Assembly: GCF_002198675.1 (NCBI RefSeq)
Contig: NZ_MWLL01000230.1
Coordinates: 19,651-74,859, forward strand
Length of the DNA: 55,209 nucleotides
From: Kineosporia sp. R_H_3
GTDB taxonomy: Bacteria; Actinomycetota; Actinomycetes; Actinomycetales; Kineosporiaceae
Direction of reading: 5' to 3'
This document shows positions 34,643 to 44,086 of the stretch, one piece after another (the first letter of the stretch is position 1; the number at the start of each line of letters is the position of its first letter). The notes under the pieces are model-generated. The model saw nothing but the letters and a program-made list of their open reading frames with translations, did not search any database and was not told the origin of the DNA. The translations under genes were made by a program, and so were the position numbers.

Positions 34643-34691
34643 GGCGGGTCTCCAGGTGCTCGGGGTCGGGAGGGACGGGGCAGGGTCAGGG

Positions 34692-35279
34692 TCAGACGGG
34701 GATGCTGCGGCGGCGCAGGGCGAGGGGGAGGACGACGGTCAGGACCGCGACGAGGAGGGCTCCGCTGGAGCCGAACACCGTGAACTGCTCGTCGACGTCG
34801 ACGCCCACCGCCGTCGTGACGGCCCAGCCGACGGCCCAGGCCGCGGCGACAACGAAAGGCCAGACGAGCGCCGGCCGGCCGAGGACCGCGACGAGCGCCG
34901 TGGTCTGGGCGGTGCCGACGGCGAGCCCGCACAGTGCGCCCTGGGTCACGAGCGCGGCAGGCGTCGTCGCGTAGCCGACGGCGGCGGCGCCGGCCACCAG
35001 GCCCGCGCCGAAGCCGAGGGACGTCGCGACCGCCCAGCGGACGGCGGCCGTGCCGGTCAGCGCGAGGCCCCACGCCTGGACGAGCCCGAGCACGACCCCC
35101 GTGAGCAGCCCCCCGAGGCCGGCAGCCGGCACCGAGTCGACGGGCCCGACGAGGAGGCTCGCCGGCAGGCCGCCGAGCGGGAACCCGGCGAAGGTGACGA
35201 CCCAGCGGGCGGCGACCCGGCGCGGGGTGCGGCCGGCGCGGTCGGCGGGCCGGGCGTACGAGGTCGTGGGTGCGGTCAT
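34692..35279 (-). CDS. Integral membrane protein (195 aa), hypothetical
   Basis: The start ATG 35279 overlaps the conserved TGA (ATGA) that would end the upstream gene in its shifted frame, and has a CCAGGAG box. After a basic 25-residue N-terminus there are about six hydrophobic helices rich in Ala, Gly and Val (GLGGLLTGVVLGLVQAWGLAL, LVWPFVVAAAWAVGWAV) and a short RRRSIP tail. No catalytic motif is seen. It may be a small transporter-like or sensing protein; unknown. Confidence 0.6.
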   Translation of the reverse strand: MTAPTTSYARPADRAGRTPRRVAARWVVTFAGFPLGGLPASLLVGPVDSVPAAGLGGLLTGVVLGLVQAWGLALTGTAAVRWAVATSLGFGAGLVAGAAAVGYATTPAALVTQGALCGLAVGTAQTTALVAVLGRPALVWPFVVAAAWAVGWAVTTAVGVDVDEQFTVFGSSGALLVAVLTVVLPLALRRRSIPV

Positions 35280-35616
35280 CGCGGGCTCCTGGGAGGCGGG
35301 GGGGGTGCCGCGCGGCGATCCACGCGGCGAGGGCGTTGTCGGGGTGGTCGGCGAGGTGGTCCCGGACGAGCGCGTCGAGCAGGTCGCGGTCGCCGGCGAC
35401 GGCCGCGGCGGCGATCGCCACGAGCTGTCGGTCCCGCGTGGTCGTCGCGTGGGTGGTGGCCCGGGCGAGCAGGTCGTGCGGGTCCGGCGCCACGAGGGCG
35501 GCGGCGACGAGGACCGCGGGGGACCGGTCGGTCTCGGCGCGGACCAGGACGGCACCCCGCGCCGCGGGGTCGCCGCCGACGAGGCGGTCGAGGAGGTGCT
35601 TCGTGTCGTCGGGCAT
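35276..35616 (-). pseudogene. Conserved hypothetical helical protein with a homopolymer frameshift near its end
   Basis: ATG 35616 opens a frame (MPDDTKHLLDRLVGGDPAA ... DHPDNALAAWIAARH) of about 105 residues. Short Ala-rich helical proteins of this type, ending close to AAWIA, are widespread in actinobacteria with no known function. After that point a run of eight G (35298-35305, plus strand) throws the frame. As written the ORF continues through the next gene to 34639. With one more G it would stop at TGA 35276-35278, which overlaps the next ATG as ATGA. Probably an indel in the run, real or a read error. First gene of the operon divergent from the SARP gene. Confidence 0.55.
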
Positions 35617-35637
35617 GGGTCGAGACTCGGCCGGGGC

Positions 35638-35687
35638 GCTGACGGTGCGCTGACGACCGGCTGACGGCGCGGCTGCCGGGGCTGACG
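35638..35687 (+). promoter_or_regulatory. GCTGACG heptad direct repeats (SARP-type binding array)
   Basis: GCTGACG occurs at 35638-35644, 35649-35655 and 35660-35666, exactly 11 bp apart, and again at 35681-35687 (21 bp on), with a degenerate GCTGCCG between. Heptamer direct repeats at 11-bp spacing overlapping the -35 are the known binding mode of SARP regulators. The last copy overlaps the -35 (TGACGC, 17 bases from TACGCT) of the SARP gene itself. Confidence 0.65.
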
Positions 35688-35705
35688 CCGTCGCGGGGTG
35701 CCGCG

Positions 35706-35711
35706 TACGCT
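35706..35711 (+). promoter_or_regulatory. -10 box TACGCT of the leaderless SARP gene
   Basis: TACGCT ends seven bases before GTG 35719; TGACGC 17 bases upstream serves as -35. Confidence 0.6.
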
Positions 35712-35718
35712 CGCGCTG

Positions 35719-38700
35719 GTGTGGACCGTCGCCGTCCTGGGACCCGTGGAGGTCCGGCGCGACGACGAGCCGGTCGTCCTCCCCGCGGGGCGGACGACCG
35801 AGGTGCTCGTCCGGCTCGCGCTCGACGTCGGCCGGGTCGTCCGGACCGAGCGGCTCCTCGAGGACGTCTGGGCGCAGGACGCCGCGACGACCGGCCGGAA
35901 CACGTTGCAGTCCAAGGTGTCCCAGCTGCGCCGGGCGCTCGGTGCGCCCGAGGCGGTGGTCGCGGCGAACGGCGGCTACCGGCTCGCCGTCGACCCCGCG
36001 GCCGTGGACGCGCAACGCGTCGTCGGGCTCGCGGCGGCGGCCGGGGCGGCCGCGCGGGCGGGCGACCCGCGGGCCGCGCTCGAGGCCGCGGCGCAGGGTC
36101 TCGCACTCTTCCGCGGCGAGGTGCTCATGGACGCCGGGGACGGCGCCTGGCTGCAGCCGCACCGGGCGCGACTCGAGGAGCTGCGGCTCGGGCTGCTCGA
36201 GGACGACCTCGCGGCCCGGGTGGCCCTCGGGGCCGGCGGCGACGTGGTCGGCCGCGCCGAGGCCCTCGTCGAGGAGCACCCGCTGCGGGAGCGGCTGTGG
36301 GCCGCCCTCGTCACCGCGCTCTACCGGTCGGGCCGCCAGGCCGACGCCCTCGCGGCGTACGCCAGGGTGCGCAGGCTCCTCGCCGACGAGCTGGGTCTGG
36401 AGCCCGGCCCCGAGCTGCGGCTGCTCGAGGAGCAGGTCCTGCAGCAGAGCCCGGACCTGGCCCCGACCGGTGCACGAGCCACTGCGGGAGCCCGCGCGCC
36501 GGCCGGTGCGGGGCCGTCGGCCGGCCCGTCCGTCACCGTCCCGTCCGCGGCCGTGCCGGCGCCCGGGAACCTGCCCGGGCTGTCGACCGCCCTGGTGGGC
36601 CGCGCGCCCGACGTGGCCGACCTGAGAGGGCTGCTCACGGTCTCCCGGCTCGTCACCGTCGTCGGGCCGGCCGGGGTCGGCAAGTCGCGGGTCGCGCTCG
36701 AGGTGGCCCGCTCGCTCTCACCGGCCGGCGGGGTCTGGCTCGTGCGGCTCGACGCGGCCGACCGGACGTCGTCCGTCGGCCGGCTGGTCGCCGAGACGCT
36801 GCAGGTCGCCGGTGGGGAGCCGATGCTCAGCGCGCGGCTGCGCGAGGCTCCCACGACCCTGCTGCTCGACGGCTGCGAGCACCTCGTGGACGACGTCGCG
36901 GCGCTCGTGCCCCGCCTCCTCGACGCGGCGCCCGGTCTCGTCGTCCTCACGACGAGCCAGGTGCCGCTCGGGCTCGACGGCGAGGAGGTGCACGTCCTCG
37001 ACCCGCTGTCCGTCGAGGACTCGGTCGCGCTCTTCGCCGCCCGCGCGTCCCGGCTGCGGCGCGGGTTCGTGCTCGACGGGTCGACGACGCAGGCGGTCGA
37101 GCACCTGTGCCGGAGCCTGGACGGTCTGCCGCTCGCCATCGAGCTCGCCGCGGCCCGGGTGCGGTCGCTGTCGGTGCAGGAGATCGGCCGCCGGCTCGAC
37201 GACCGGTTCGGGCTGCTCCGCGACCCGACCGGCCGCGGCCCGGACCGCCGCCGGGCGCTGTCGGCCGCCATCGGCTGGAGCTACGACCTGCTCTTCCCGG
37301 ACGACCAGCGCGGGCTCTGGGCGCTCGCCTGCTTCAGCGGCGGTGCGCCGCTGGCCGCCGCCGAGCACGTCCTCGCGGCCCTCGACGTCCCGGAGGGGGC
37401 GGCCGTCGACGTCGTCGCCCGGCTCGCCGAGCGCAGCCTCGTCGGGGTCGACGTGGACCCGGCCGGCGCCGTCCGGTACCGGCTGCTCGACAGCATCCGC
37501 GCCTACGCGCTCGAGCGGCTGCACGCGTCGGGGGCGGCCGACGCCGCGCTGTCCGCCCACGCGGGCTGGTTCGCCCAGGAGGCCGAGCGCTGCGGGCAGG
37601 TCGTGCGCGGACCCGGCCAGGCCGGATGCGTCCGGTTCGCGCTCGCCGAGCGCGCGAACGTCGACGCGGCCCTGGCCTGGACGGCGCGGCACGAGCCGGT
37701 GACCGGGCTGCGCACCGTGCTCGGCCTGGGCTGGGTCTGGGTGGTCCTCGGCGACGGGGTCGCCGGTGCCCGGCGGGTCCGGGACGCCCTCGCCGCCGCG
37801 GCGGTCGCGGCACCGGACGACCGTGCCCGCGCCCTGCTCACGGCGTCCTGGCTGGAGGCCTCGGCGGGCAACGTGGAGCAGGGTGAGGCGGACCTGCTCG
37901 ACGCGCTCGCGCTCGCCGCCCCGTCCGACGACCGGCTGCGTGCCGACGCCCGCCGGCACGAGGCCTTCCTGCGCATCCAGCAGGGGCGTCCGGCCGAGGT
38001 CCTCGCCGCCGCGCGGGACGCGACGGCGACCTACCGCGGCCGTGGCACCGACGAGCAGCCCGAGCACGGCAGCCCGTGGGACGTCGGCGCAGCGCTCCTG
38101 CTCGAGGCGTACGGGTCGCTCGTGCTCGGAGACGTGGACGGCGCCGCCCGTTGCGCGACGACGGCGGTCCGGCTGCTCCGGCCCTCGGGCGACCCGTGGG
38201 GGCTCGTCCACGCCGACGGGATCCTCGCCGTGGTCGCCCAGGCGCAGCACCGGCTCGACGACGCGGCGCAGGCGCTGACCCGGGCGGCCGACCGGTCGCA
38301 GCGGCTGGGGTTCCTCGGGCAGGCGGCGCTGCACCTCACCCGGCTGGGCCGGGTGCAGCACCGGGCGGGCCGCACGGACGAGGCCGCCGCGACGTTCGAC
38401 CGCGCGACCGAGGCGGCCCGCACCGCCGCCGACCTCCGGATGCGTGCGACCGCCCTGACGCAGCTCGGCCGGCTGCGCCGCGCCGTGCGTGACGTCGAGG
38501 GCGCGCGCACGGTGCTCGACGAGGCCGACAGCTGGTACCGCGGTGCGGGCGCCGGCGAGGGCGCCCTGCTCGCCCGGTGCCTGCTCCTGTGCGTGACGGC
38601 CGACGCGGCGGCCGGACGCGACGACGACGTGGCGCACGGGCTCGCCGAGGTGCTGGCGGCGGCGCTCGACGCGGGCGACGGCGAGACCGCGACGCTGGCC

Positions 38701-38862
38701 CGGGACCGCCTGGCGAGGCTGGCGGCGGACGACGGCGACACGGGCGCGGCGGCTGACCTGCTCCGGGCCGCGGACGCGACGGCGGCCCAGGTGGCGCACC
38801 TGCTCGACGCCTCGGACCGGCTCGACGCCAGGGCCGTGAGGACGGCCCTCGGTCTCCTGTGA
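35719..38862 (+). CDS. Large SARP/AfsR-type transcriptional regulator
   Basis: 1,047 residues from the leaderless GTG 35719. An OmpR-like winged helix (TVAVLGPVEVRRDD ... LRRALGAPEAVVAANGGYRL) leads into a BTAD helical domain (AAAQGLALFRGEVLMDAGDG to RLLADELGLEPGPELRLLEE). After a Pro/Ala linker comes an AAA/NB-ARC ATPase with Walker A VVGPAGVGKSRV and LLLDGCEHLVDDV at Walker B. The second half is TPR-like helical repeats. It acts in the cytoplasm as an ATP-dependent activator of secondary-metabolite or stress genes. Heptad repeats before its own promoter and a divergent membrane/SDR operon are likely targets. Confidence 0.92.
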   Translation: MWTVAVLGPVEVRRDDEPVVLPAGRTTEVLVRLALDVGRVVRTERLLEDVWAQDAATTGRNTLQSKVSQLRRALGAPEAVVAANGGYRLAVDPAAVDAQRVVGLAAAAGAAARAGDPRAALEAAAQGLALFRGEVLMDAGDGAWLQPHRARLEELRLGLLEDDLAARVALGAGGDVVGRAEALVEEHPLRERLWAALVTALYRSGRQADALAAYARVRRLLADELGLEPGPELRLLEEQVLQQSPDLAPTGARATAGARAPAGAGPSAGPSVTVPSAAVPAPGNLPGLSTALVGRAPDVADLRGLLTVSRLVTVVGPAGVGKSRVALEVARSLSPAGGVWLVRLDAADRTSSVGRLVAETLQVAGGEPMLSARLREAPTTLLLDGCEHLVDDVAALVPRLLDAAPGLVVLTTSQVPLGLDGEEVHVLDPLSVEDSVALFAARASRLRRGFVLDGSTTQAVEHLCRSLDGLPLAIELAAARVRSLSVQEIGRRLDDRFGLLRDPTGRGPDRRRALSAAIGWSYDLLFPDDQRGLWALACFSGGAPLAAAEHVLAALDVPEGAAVDVVARLAERSLVGVDVDPAGAVRYRLLDSIRAYALERLHASGAADAALSAHAGWFAQEAERCGQVVRGPGQAGCVRFALAERANVDAALAWTARHEPVTGLRTVLGLGWVWVVLGDGVAGARRVRDALAAAAVAAPDDRARALLTASWLEASAGNVEQGEADLLDALALAAPSDDRLRADARRHEAFLRIQQGRPAEVLAAARDATATYRGRGTDEQPEHGSPWDVGAALLLEAYGSLVLGDVDGAARCATTAVRLLRPSGDPWGLVHADGILAVVAQAQHRLDDAAQALTRAADRSQRLGFLGQAALHLTRLGRVQHRAGRTDEAAATFDRATEAARTAADLRMRATALTQLGRLRRAVRDVEGARTVLDEADSWYRGAGAGEGALLARCLLLCVTADAAAGRDDDVAHGLAEVLAAALDAGDGETATLARDRLARLAADDGDTGAAADLLRAADATAAQVAHLLDASDRLDARAVRTALGLL

Positions 38863-38872
38863 CGCAGGCCGG

Positions 38873-39658
38873 TCAGGGGCTCGCGATCCGTGCCACCCGG
38901 GCCGGCAGCCCGGAGGCCGCGGCCCGGTCGAGCAGCCACAACGTGCGGCGCCGGCCGGTCGCACCGGCGGCCGGGACGGCGAACGGGCCGCCCCCGCCGA
39001 GCGCGAGAGACACCGCCCCGGCCTTCTCCGCACCCCCTGCGAGCAGCCAGACGGCCTGCGCCTGCCGGATCGCGGGGGCCGTCAGGGAGACCCGGGTCGG
39101 CGGCGGCTTGGGGGCGCCGCGCACGCCGACGACGGTGCGCTCCTCCTCGTAGACCGCGGGGTGCTCGGGGAAGAGCGACGCGACGTGCGCGTCGGGGCCG
39201 ACTCCGAGCATGAGGATGTCGAACGCCGGGACGCCGCCGCGGTCCTCGGGGCCCGCGGCGGCCGCGAGCTCCTCGGCGTAGCCGCGGGCGGCGGCGTCCA
39301 CGTCGTCGCCCCAGCGCCCGTCCGACGCGGGCATCGCGTGCACCCGGGCCGGGTCGAGCGGCACGGCGTCGAGCAGCGCCGCCCGGGCCTGGGTCTCGTT
39401 GCGGTCCGGGTGCCCGGCCGGCAGGAAGCGCTCGTCGCCCCACCAGACGTCGAGAGCGCGCCAGTCGACGGCGTCCCGCGCGGGGGAGGCCGCCAGCGCC
39501 GCGAGGGTCGCGATCCCGACGCCGCCGCCCGTGAGCACGACGTGCGCGTGCCCGCGGGCGGCCTGGACGTCGACGAGCCCCGTGACGAGCCGCGCGGCAG
39601 CGGCCTGTGCGAGGAGCTCCGGGGTCGCGTGGACGACGACGCTCGGGGACGACGTCAC
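38873..39658 (-). CDS. pgl: 6-phosphogluconolactonase
   Basis: 261 residues from GTG 39658 (GTGA overlap with opcA). SOL/DevB-type lactonase: HVVLTGGGVGIATLAAL near the N-terminus, WWGDERFLPAGHPDRNE with substrate-binding Asp, Glu and Arg, DILMLGVGPDAHVASLFPEH, and VSLTAPAIRQAQAVWLLA toward the end. It hydrolyses 6-phosphogluconolactone, the product of Zwf, completing the oxidative pentose phosphate steps encoded in this operon. Last gene; it ends 10 bases from the convergent SARP gene. Confidence 0.95.
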   Translation of the reverse strand: MTSSPSVVVHATPELLAQAAAARLVTGLVDVQAARGHAHVVLTGGGVGIATLAALAASPARDAVDWRALDVWWGDERFLPAGHPDRNETQARAALLDAVPLDPARVHAMPASDGRWGDDVDAAARGYAEELAAAAGPEDRGGVPAFDILMLGVGPDAHVASLFPEHPAVYEEERTVVGVRGAPKPPPTRVSLTAPAIRQAQAVWLLAGGAEKAGAVSLALGGGGPFAVPAAGATGRRRTLWLLDRAAASGLPARVARIASP

Positions 39659-40818
39659 GCGGGGGCCTTCTTGGCGGGGGCCTTCTTGGCCGGGGCCTTC
39701 TTGACCGGTGTCTTCTTGGCCGGGGCCTTCGCCGCCGCCTCGGCCGGAGCCGGGTCGGCGGGCGCCGCCGCGGCGTCGTCCGGCCCGTGGACGGGCGCGA
39801 CCGGGGGAGTGCCGGGCGTCCGGCGGGCCCCCGAGTGACCACCGGCCGACGTGGCGGCGGGCTGCTTGGCCCCGGCCGAACGGGTCGTGCCGACCGACCC
39901 GTTCTTCGCAAGCAGGTCGAGCCCCTTGGTGACGACCTCGCCGAAGATGTCGTCCGGGTCGAGCCGGCGCAGCTCCTCGGCGAGGCAGTCGCGGTCCTGC
40001 CGACGGGCCAGCGCGATGCGCCGCTCCGGCTGCCCCGGCTGGGTCAGCGTCGCGACGTTGCCGTCGGGCCGGACGAGCTCGACCGGGCCCGACGCGCGCT
40101 CGAGGACGACGCCGACCATGCCGCTGCCGACCGGCGTCCGCACCCGCTTGACCGGGCACTTGAGGTACAGCCCGAGCCAGGCCGCGAGCAGGTCGGTCGA
40201 GGCGCTGTCCGGGCCGCCGGACACGACGGCCCGCTGGACGGGCTCGTACGGCGGCTCGTCGAGGGCGGCCGCGAGCAGACCGCGCCACAGGGTGATCCGG
40301 CTCCACGCCAGGTCGGTGTCGCCGGGGTGGTGCCGGGCGGCCCGCTGCTGGAGGGCCTTGACCGGGTTCTTGCTCTGGGACGCGTCGGTGATGCGGCGCT
40401 GCGCCATCCGGCCGATCGCGTCGTCCGCGGGGACGTCGGGCGTGACGCCCGGCCACCAGGCGACGATCGGGGCGTCCGGCAGGAGGAACGGCACGACGAC
40501 CGACTCGCCGTGCTCGGCGAGCGGCCCGTAGAGCCGCAGGACGATGACCTCGCTCGCGCCGGCGTCGCCGCCGACCCGGATCTGCGCGTCGAGCCGGTTC
40601 ACGCCGCGCTTGTTGCCGCGGACGATCGCGATGACACGGCACGGGTGCTCCCGGCTCGCGTCGTTGGCGGCCCGGATCGCCTCCTCGGCCGGTCCGTCGT
40701 CCGTGACGATGAGCAGGGTCATGACCCGGCCCAGCGCGACCGCGCCACCGGCGTCCCGCAGGTCGACGATCTTCTTGGCGACGGCCCCCGTCGTCGTGTC
40801 GGGCAGGTCGACGATCAC
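39655..40818 (-). CDS. opcA: Glucose-6-phosphate dehydrogenase assembly protein OpcA with Lys/Ala/Pro tail
   Basis: 387 residues from GTG 40818 (GTGA overlap with zwf). Recognised by the family start (MIVDLPDTTTGAVAKKIVDL), RVMTLLIVTDD, FLLPDAPIVAWWPG and RITDASQSKNP, and by its fixed place between zwf and pgl in actinobacteria. OpcA is needed for active, correctly assembled Zwf. After about residue 320 a disordered linker ends in five near-identical KKAPA-like pentapeptides, a basic tail similar to that on UvrA and not needed for the known role. Confidence 0.95.
   Translation of the reverse strand: MIVDLPDTTTGAVAKKIVDLRDAGGAVALGRVMTLLIVTDDGPAEEAIRAANDASREHPCRVIAIVRGNKRGVNRLDAQIRVGGDAGASEVIVLRLYGPLAEHGESVVVPFLLPDAPIVAWWPGVTPDVPADDAIGRMAQRRITDASQSKNPVKALQQRAARHHPGDTDLAWSRITLWRGLLAAALDEPPYEPVQRAVVSGGPDSASTDLLAAWLGLYLKCPVKRVRTPVGSGMVGVVLERASGPVELVRPDGNVATLTQPGQPERRIALARRQDRDCLAEELRRLDPDDIFGEVVTKGLDLLAKNGSVGTTRSAGAKQPAATSAGGHSGARRTPGTPPVAPVHGPDDAAAAPADPAPAEAAAKAPAKKTPVKKAPAKKAPAKKAPA
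39658..39729 (-). repeat. 15-bp tandem repeats encoding the OpcA KKAPA tail
   Basis: About five copies of a 15-bp unit (plus strand core GGGGGCCTTCTTGGC) encode KKAPA, KKAPA, KKAPA-type and KKTPV variants. Exact repeats of this kind can change copy number by slippage. Confidence 0.75.
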
Positions 40819-42356
40819 GGACGCCTCCAGCTACGGCCGTCGCGGGCCATCATCTCGTCGGCCGACGCGGGCCCCCACGTGCCGGACGTGTACGGGTCGG
40901 GGCGTCCCTTGGACGCCCAGAACTCGGTGATCGGGTCGAGGATCTTCCAGGAGAGCTCGACCTCCTCGTGCCGCGGGAACAGCGGCGGGTCCCCGAGCAG
41001 GACGTCGAGGATGAGGCGCTCGTACGCCTCCGGGCTGGACTCGGTGAACGAGTGGCCGTACCCGAAGTCCATCGTGACGTCGCGGACCTCCATCTGGGTG
41101 CCGGGCACCTTGGAGCCGAACCGGATCGTCACGCCCTCGTCCGGCTGGACCCGGATGACGATGGCGTTCTTGCCGAGCTCCTCGGTCGCCGTCCGCTCGA
41201 ACGGCAGGTGCGGCGCCCGCTTGAAGACGACGGCGATCTCGGTGACCCGTCGGCCGAGGCGCTTGCCGGTCCGCAGGTAGAACGGGACGCCGGCCCAGCG
41301 CCGGGTGTCGATGTCGAGCCGGACGGCGGCGAACGTCTCGGTCGTCGACGTCGGGGACATGCCCTCCTCGTCGAGGTACCCGATCACGGGCTGGCCGCCC
41401 TGCCAGCCCTTGGCGTACTGGCCGCGGGCGGTGTGCTTGCCGAGGTCGCGGGGCAGCCGGACGGCGGACAGCACCTTCTCCTTCTCGGCGCGCAGGTCGT
41501 GCGCGTCGAAGGAGACCGGCTCCTCCATCGCGGTGAGCGCGAGGAGCTGGAGCAGGTGGTTCTGGATGACGTCGCGGGCGGCGCCGATGCCGTCGTAGTA
41601 GCCGGCCCGGCCGGCCACACCGATGTCCTCGGCCATGGTGATCTGCACGTGGTCGACGTAGTTCGCGTTCCACACCGGCTCGAACATCTGGTTCGCGAAC
41701 CGCAGCGCGAGGAGGTTCTGGACCGTCTCCTTGCCGAGGTAGTGGTCGATCCGGAAGACCGAGTCCGCCGGGAACACCGACTCGACGACGTCGTTGAGCT
41801 CGCGGGCCGACTTGAGGTTGTGCCCGAACGGCTTCTCGATGACGACCCGGCGCCACTGCTCGCCGTCCTGCGCCGACAGGCCCGACCGGGCGAGCTGCTT
41901 GGTGACGACCGGGAAGAACTTCGGCGGGATCGACAGGTAGAACGCGTGGTTGCCGCCCGTGCCGCGCACCCGGTCGAGGTCGGCGACCGTGTGCGCGAGC
42001 TGGTCGAACGCGTCGTCGTCGCCGAAGTCGCCCGGCACGAACCGGAAGCCCTCCGCGAGCTGGCGCCAGACCGACTCGCGGAACGGCGTCCGGGCGTGCT
42101 GCCGGACCGCCTCGTAGACGACCTGGCCGAAGTCCTGGTCGGCCCAGTCGCGGCGGGCGAACCCGGTGAGCGCGAAGCCCGGCGGGAGCAGCCCGCGCTG
42201 CGACAGGTCGTACACGGCCGGCATGAGCTTCTTGCGCGCGAGGTCGCCGGTGACGCCGAAGATGACCAGCCCGCACGGCCCCGCGATCCGCTGGAGACGC
42301 TTGTCCCGGTCGTCGCGGAGCGGGTTGGCCCCCTTCGCGATGCGGGCCGGGCTCAC
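40815..42356 (-). CDS. zwf: Glucose-6-phosphate 1-dehydrogenase
   Basis: 513 residues from GTG 42356 (GTGA overlap with pgi). It has the NADP loop VIFGVTGDLARKKLMPA, the active-site FRIDHYLGKETVQN with the catalytic His region, and the conserved GVPFYLRTGKRLGRRVTEI. First oxidative step: glucose-6-phosphate to 6-phosphogluconolactone with NADPH formation. Its partner OpcA and the lactonase follow directly, each coupled by a 4-base overlap. Confidence 0.98.
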   Translation of the reverse strand: MSPARIAKGANPLRDDRDKRLQRIAGPCGLVIFGVTGDLARKKLMPAVYDLSQRGLLPPGFALTGFARRDWADQDFGQVVYEAVRQHARTPFRESVWRQLAEGFRFVPGDFGDDDAFDQLAHTVADLDRVRGTGGNHAFYLSIPPKFFPVVTKQLARSGLSAQDGEQWRRVVIEKPFGHNLKSARELNDVVESVFPADSVFRIDHYLGKETVQNLLALRFANQMFEPVWNANYVDHVQITMAEDIGVAGRAGYYDGIGAARDVIQNHLLQLLALTAMEEPVSFDAHDLRAEKEKVLSAVRLPRDLGKHTARGQYAKGWQGGQPVIGYLDEEGMSPTSTTETFAAVRLDIDTRRWAGVPFYLRTGKRLGRRVTEIAVVFKRAPHLPFERTATEELGKNAIVIRVQPDEGVTIRFGSKVPGTQMEVRDVTMDFGYGHSFTESSPEAYERLILDVLLGDPPLFPRHEEVELSWKILDPITEFWASKGRPDPYTSGTWGPASADEMMARDGRSWRRP

Positions 42357-44086
42357 GCCGTCGCTCCGTCGGCAGCGCCGAGCACCGAGAGCACCTGCCG
42401 CAGGCCGGCCGCGCGGTCGGTGAGGTGCAGCCGCAGCACGGGCCGGCCGTGGTCGGCGAGCACCTGGGCGTCGCCGGCGGCCTGGGCGGCGATGAGCTGC
42501 CCGAACGTGAACGGCCGCTCCGCGATCGCGAGGTCCTCGACGCCGGCGGCGGGCTCGGCGGTCACCTGGAGGTAGACGCCGACCGCCGGGCCGCCCTTGT
42601 GGAACTGACCGGTCGAGTGCAGGAACCGCGGTGCCCAGCCGAAGGTGACGGGCCGCCCGGTGCGGGCGGCGAGCGACTCGCGGACCCCGGCGAGCGCGGT
42701 GTCGTGCTCCCGGTCGAGGTAGGCCATGACGGCGACGTAGCCGTCCGGGCCGAGCGCGCCGAGCAGGGCGTCCACGGCGCCGGTGAGGTCCTTCGCGTCG
42801 CCGAGCAGCCCGTCGGTCGCCCGGACCTCGACCGCGCCGTCGACGAGGTCGGGGGCGGCCGGCTCCGGGCGGGCGTCGAGCAGGCCGCGGGCGGCCGTCT
42901 TAGCGCTCTCGACGTCCGGCTGGTCGAACGGGTTGATCCCGAGGATCCGCCCCGCCACGGACGTGGCGTACTCCCACAGGAGCATCTGCGCGCCGAGCGG
43001 GCCGGCGACGGTGACACCGGTCGCGACCCGGGCCGCGGGCTCGGACGGCGCGCCCTCGGCGTCGCGCTCGACCGGGTCGGTCTCGTCGCGGCCGGAGACG
43101 AGCCGGACGACGAGGACGTCGCCCGCACCGCCGGTCACCTCGGGGGAGTCCGGGCCGCCGACGACGACCGGGAGCAGACCGGTGCCCTCCTTGCCGGTGG
43201 ACTCGGCGACGAGCTGCTCGACCCAGTCCGGGAAGCCGACGATGCCGGAGCCCTCGTCGACGAAGACGACCTTGTCCCGCAGCGGGACCGTGCCGCCGAG
43301 GGCGGCGCCGAGCACGAGCGCCGGGTTGCCGTCGGAGTCGTCGGCGAGCAGGTCGACGACCTCGCCCGCCTGGTCGAGCAGCGCGCCGGTGTCGACGCCG
43401 GCGAGGCCGGACGGCACGAGGCCGAACGCCGTGAGCGCGGAGAACCGGCCCCCGACGGTCGGGTCGGCCTGGAACACCGCGCGGTAGCCGGCGGCGAGCG
43501 AGGCCTGCTCGAGCGGGGAGCCCGGGTCGGTGACGACGACGATCCGGCGCTTCGCGTCGATGCCGGCGGCCGTGAAGGCCGACTCGAACGCGCGGCGCTG
43601 GCTGTCGGTCTCGACCGTGGACCCGGACTTGCTCGACACGACGACCACCGTGCGGTCGAGCTCGACGAGCGCCGCCCGGACCTGGCCGGGGTCGGTGCCG
43701 TCGAGGACGACGAGCGGGACGCCCGCCGTCCGCGTGATGACCTCGGGCGCGAGCGAGGAGCCGCCCATGCCGCACAGGACGACGCGGTCCACGCCCTCGG
43801 CGGCGAGCTCGGCGCGCAGCGCCTCGACCTTCGCGACGACGGGCCGCGACGCGGCCTCGACGTCGACCCAGCCGAGCCGCTTGGACGCCTCGTCGACGGC
43901 CGCCTGCCCCCAGAGGGAACCGTCCTTGCCGGCGATGCCGCTCGCGACACCGTCCGCGACGAGGGTCGGCACATGGGTGGCGACAGCGACCGCGGCGTCC
44001 CCGCCGGCGGTCACCTCGAGGACGGAACCGGCCTCGTCACCGACCCAGGCGACGAGCCACTGCGGGTGCGTGGGGCCGGTGGTCAC
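42353..44086 (-). CDS. pgi: Glucose-6-phosphate isomerase
   Basis: 577 residues from GTG 44086, which overlaps the tal stop (GTGA); the long open frame upstream is the tal gene in another frame. SIS-type sugar isomerase motifs are present: [27 protein letters not shown] and the family signature [12 protein letters not shown]. The C-terminal part carries [14 protein letters not shown] with the active-site His and Lys. It interconverts glucose-6-phosphate and fructose-6-phosphate, joining glycolysis to the pentose phosphate genes of this operon. This tal-pgi arrangement resembles the Tal-Pgi fusions of some bacteria, but here they are separate. Confidence 0.93.
   Translation of the reverse strand: MTTGPTHPQWLVAWVGDEAGSVLEVTAGGDAAVAVATHVPTLVADGVASGIAGKDGSLWGQAAVDEASKRLGWVDVEAASRPVVAKVEALRAELAAEGVDRVVLCGMGGSSLAPEVITRTAGVPLVVLDGTDPGQVRAALVELDRTVVVVSSKSGSTVETDSQRRAFESAFTAAGIDAKRRIVVVTDPGSPLEQASLAAGYRAVFQADPTVGGRFSALTAFGLVPSGLAGVDTGALLDQAGEVVDLLADDSDGNPALVLGAALGGTVPLRDKVVFVDEGSGIVGFPDWVEQLVAESTGKEGTGLLPVVVGGPDSPEVTGGAGDVLVVRLVSGRDETDPVERDAEGAPSEPAARVATGVTVAGPLGAQMLLWEYATSVAGRILGINPFDQPDVESAKTAARGLLDARPEPAAPDLVDGAVEVRATDGLLGDAKDLTGAVDALLGALGPDGYVAVMAYLDREHDTALAGVRESLAARTGRPVTFGWAPRFLHSTGQFHKGGPAVGVYLQVTAEPAAGVEDLAIAERPFTFGQLIAAQAAGDAQVLADHGRPVLRLHLTDRAAGLRQVLSVLGAADGATA

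Noticed and set aside
34639-36279. 546-codon minus ORF spanning the small conserved gene and its neighbour
   Set aside because: Upstream part lies antisense to the SARP gene and the downstream part is out of frame after the G8 run; not one protein.
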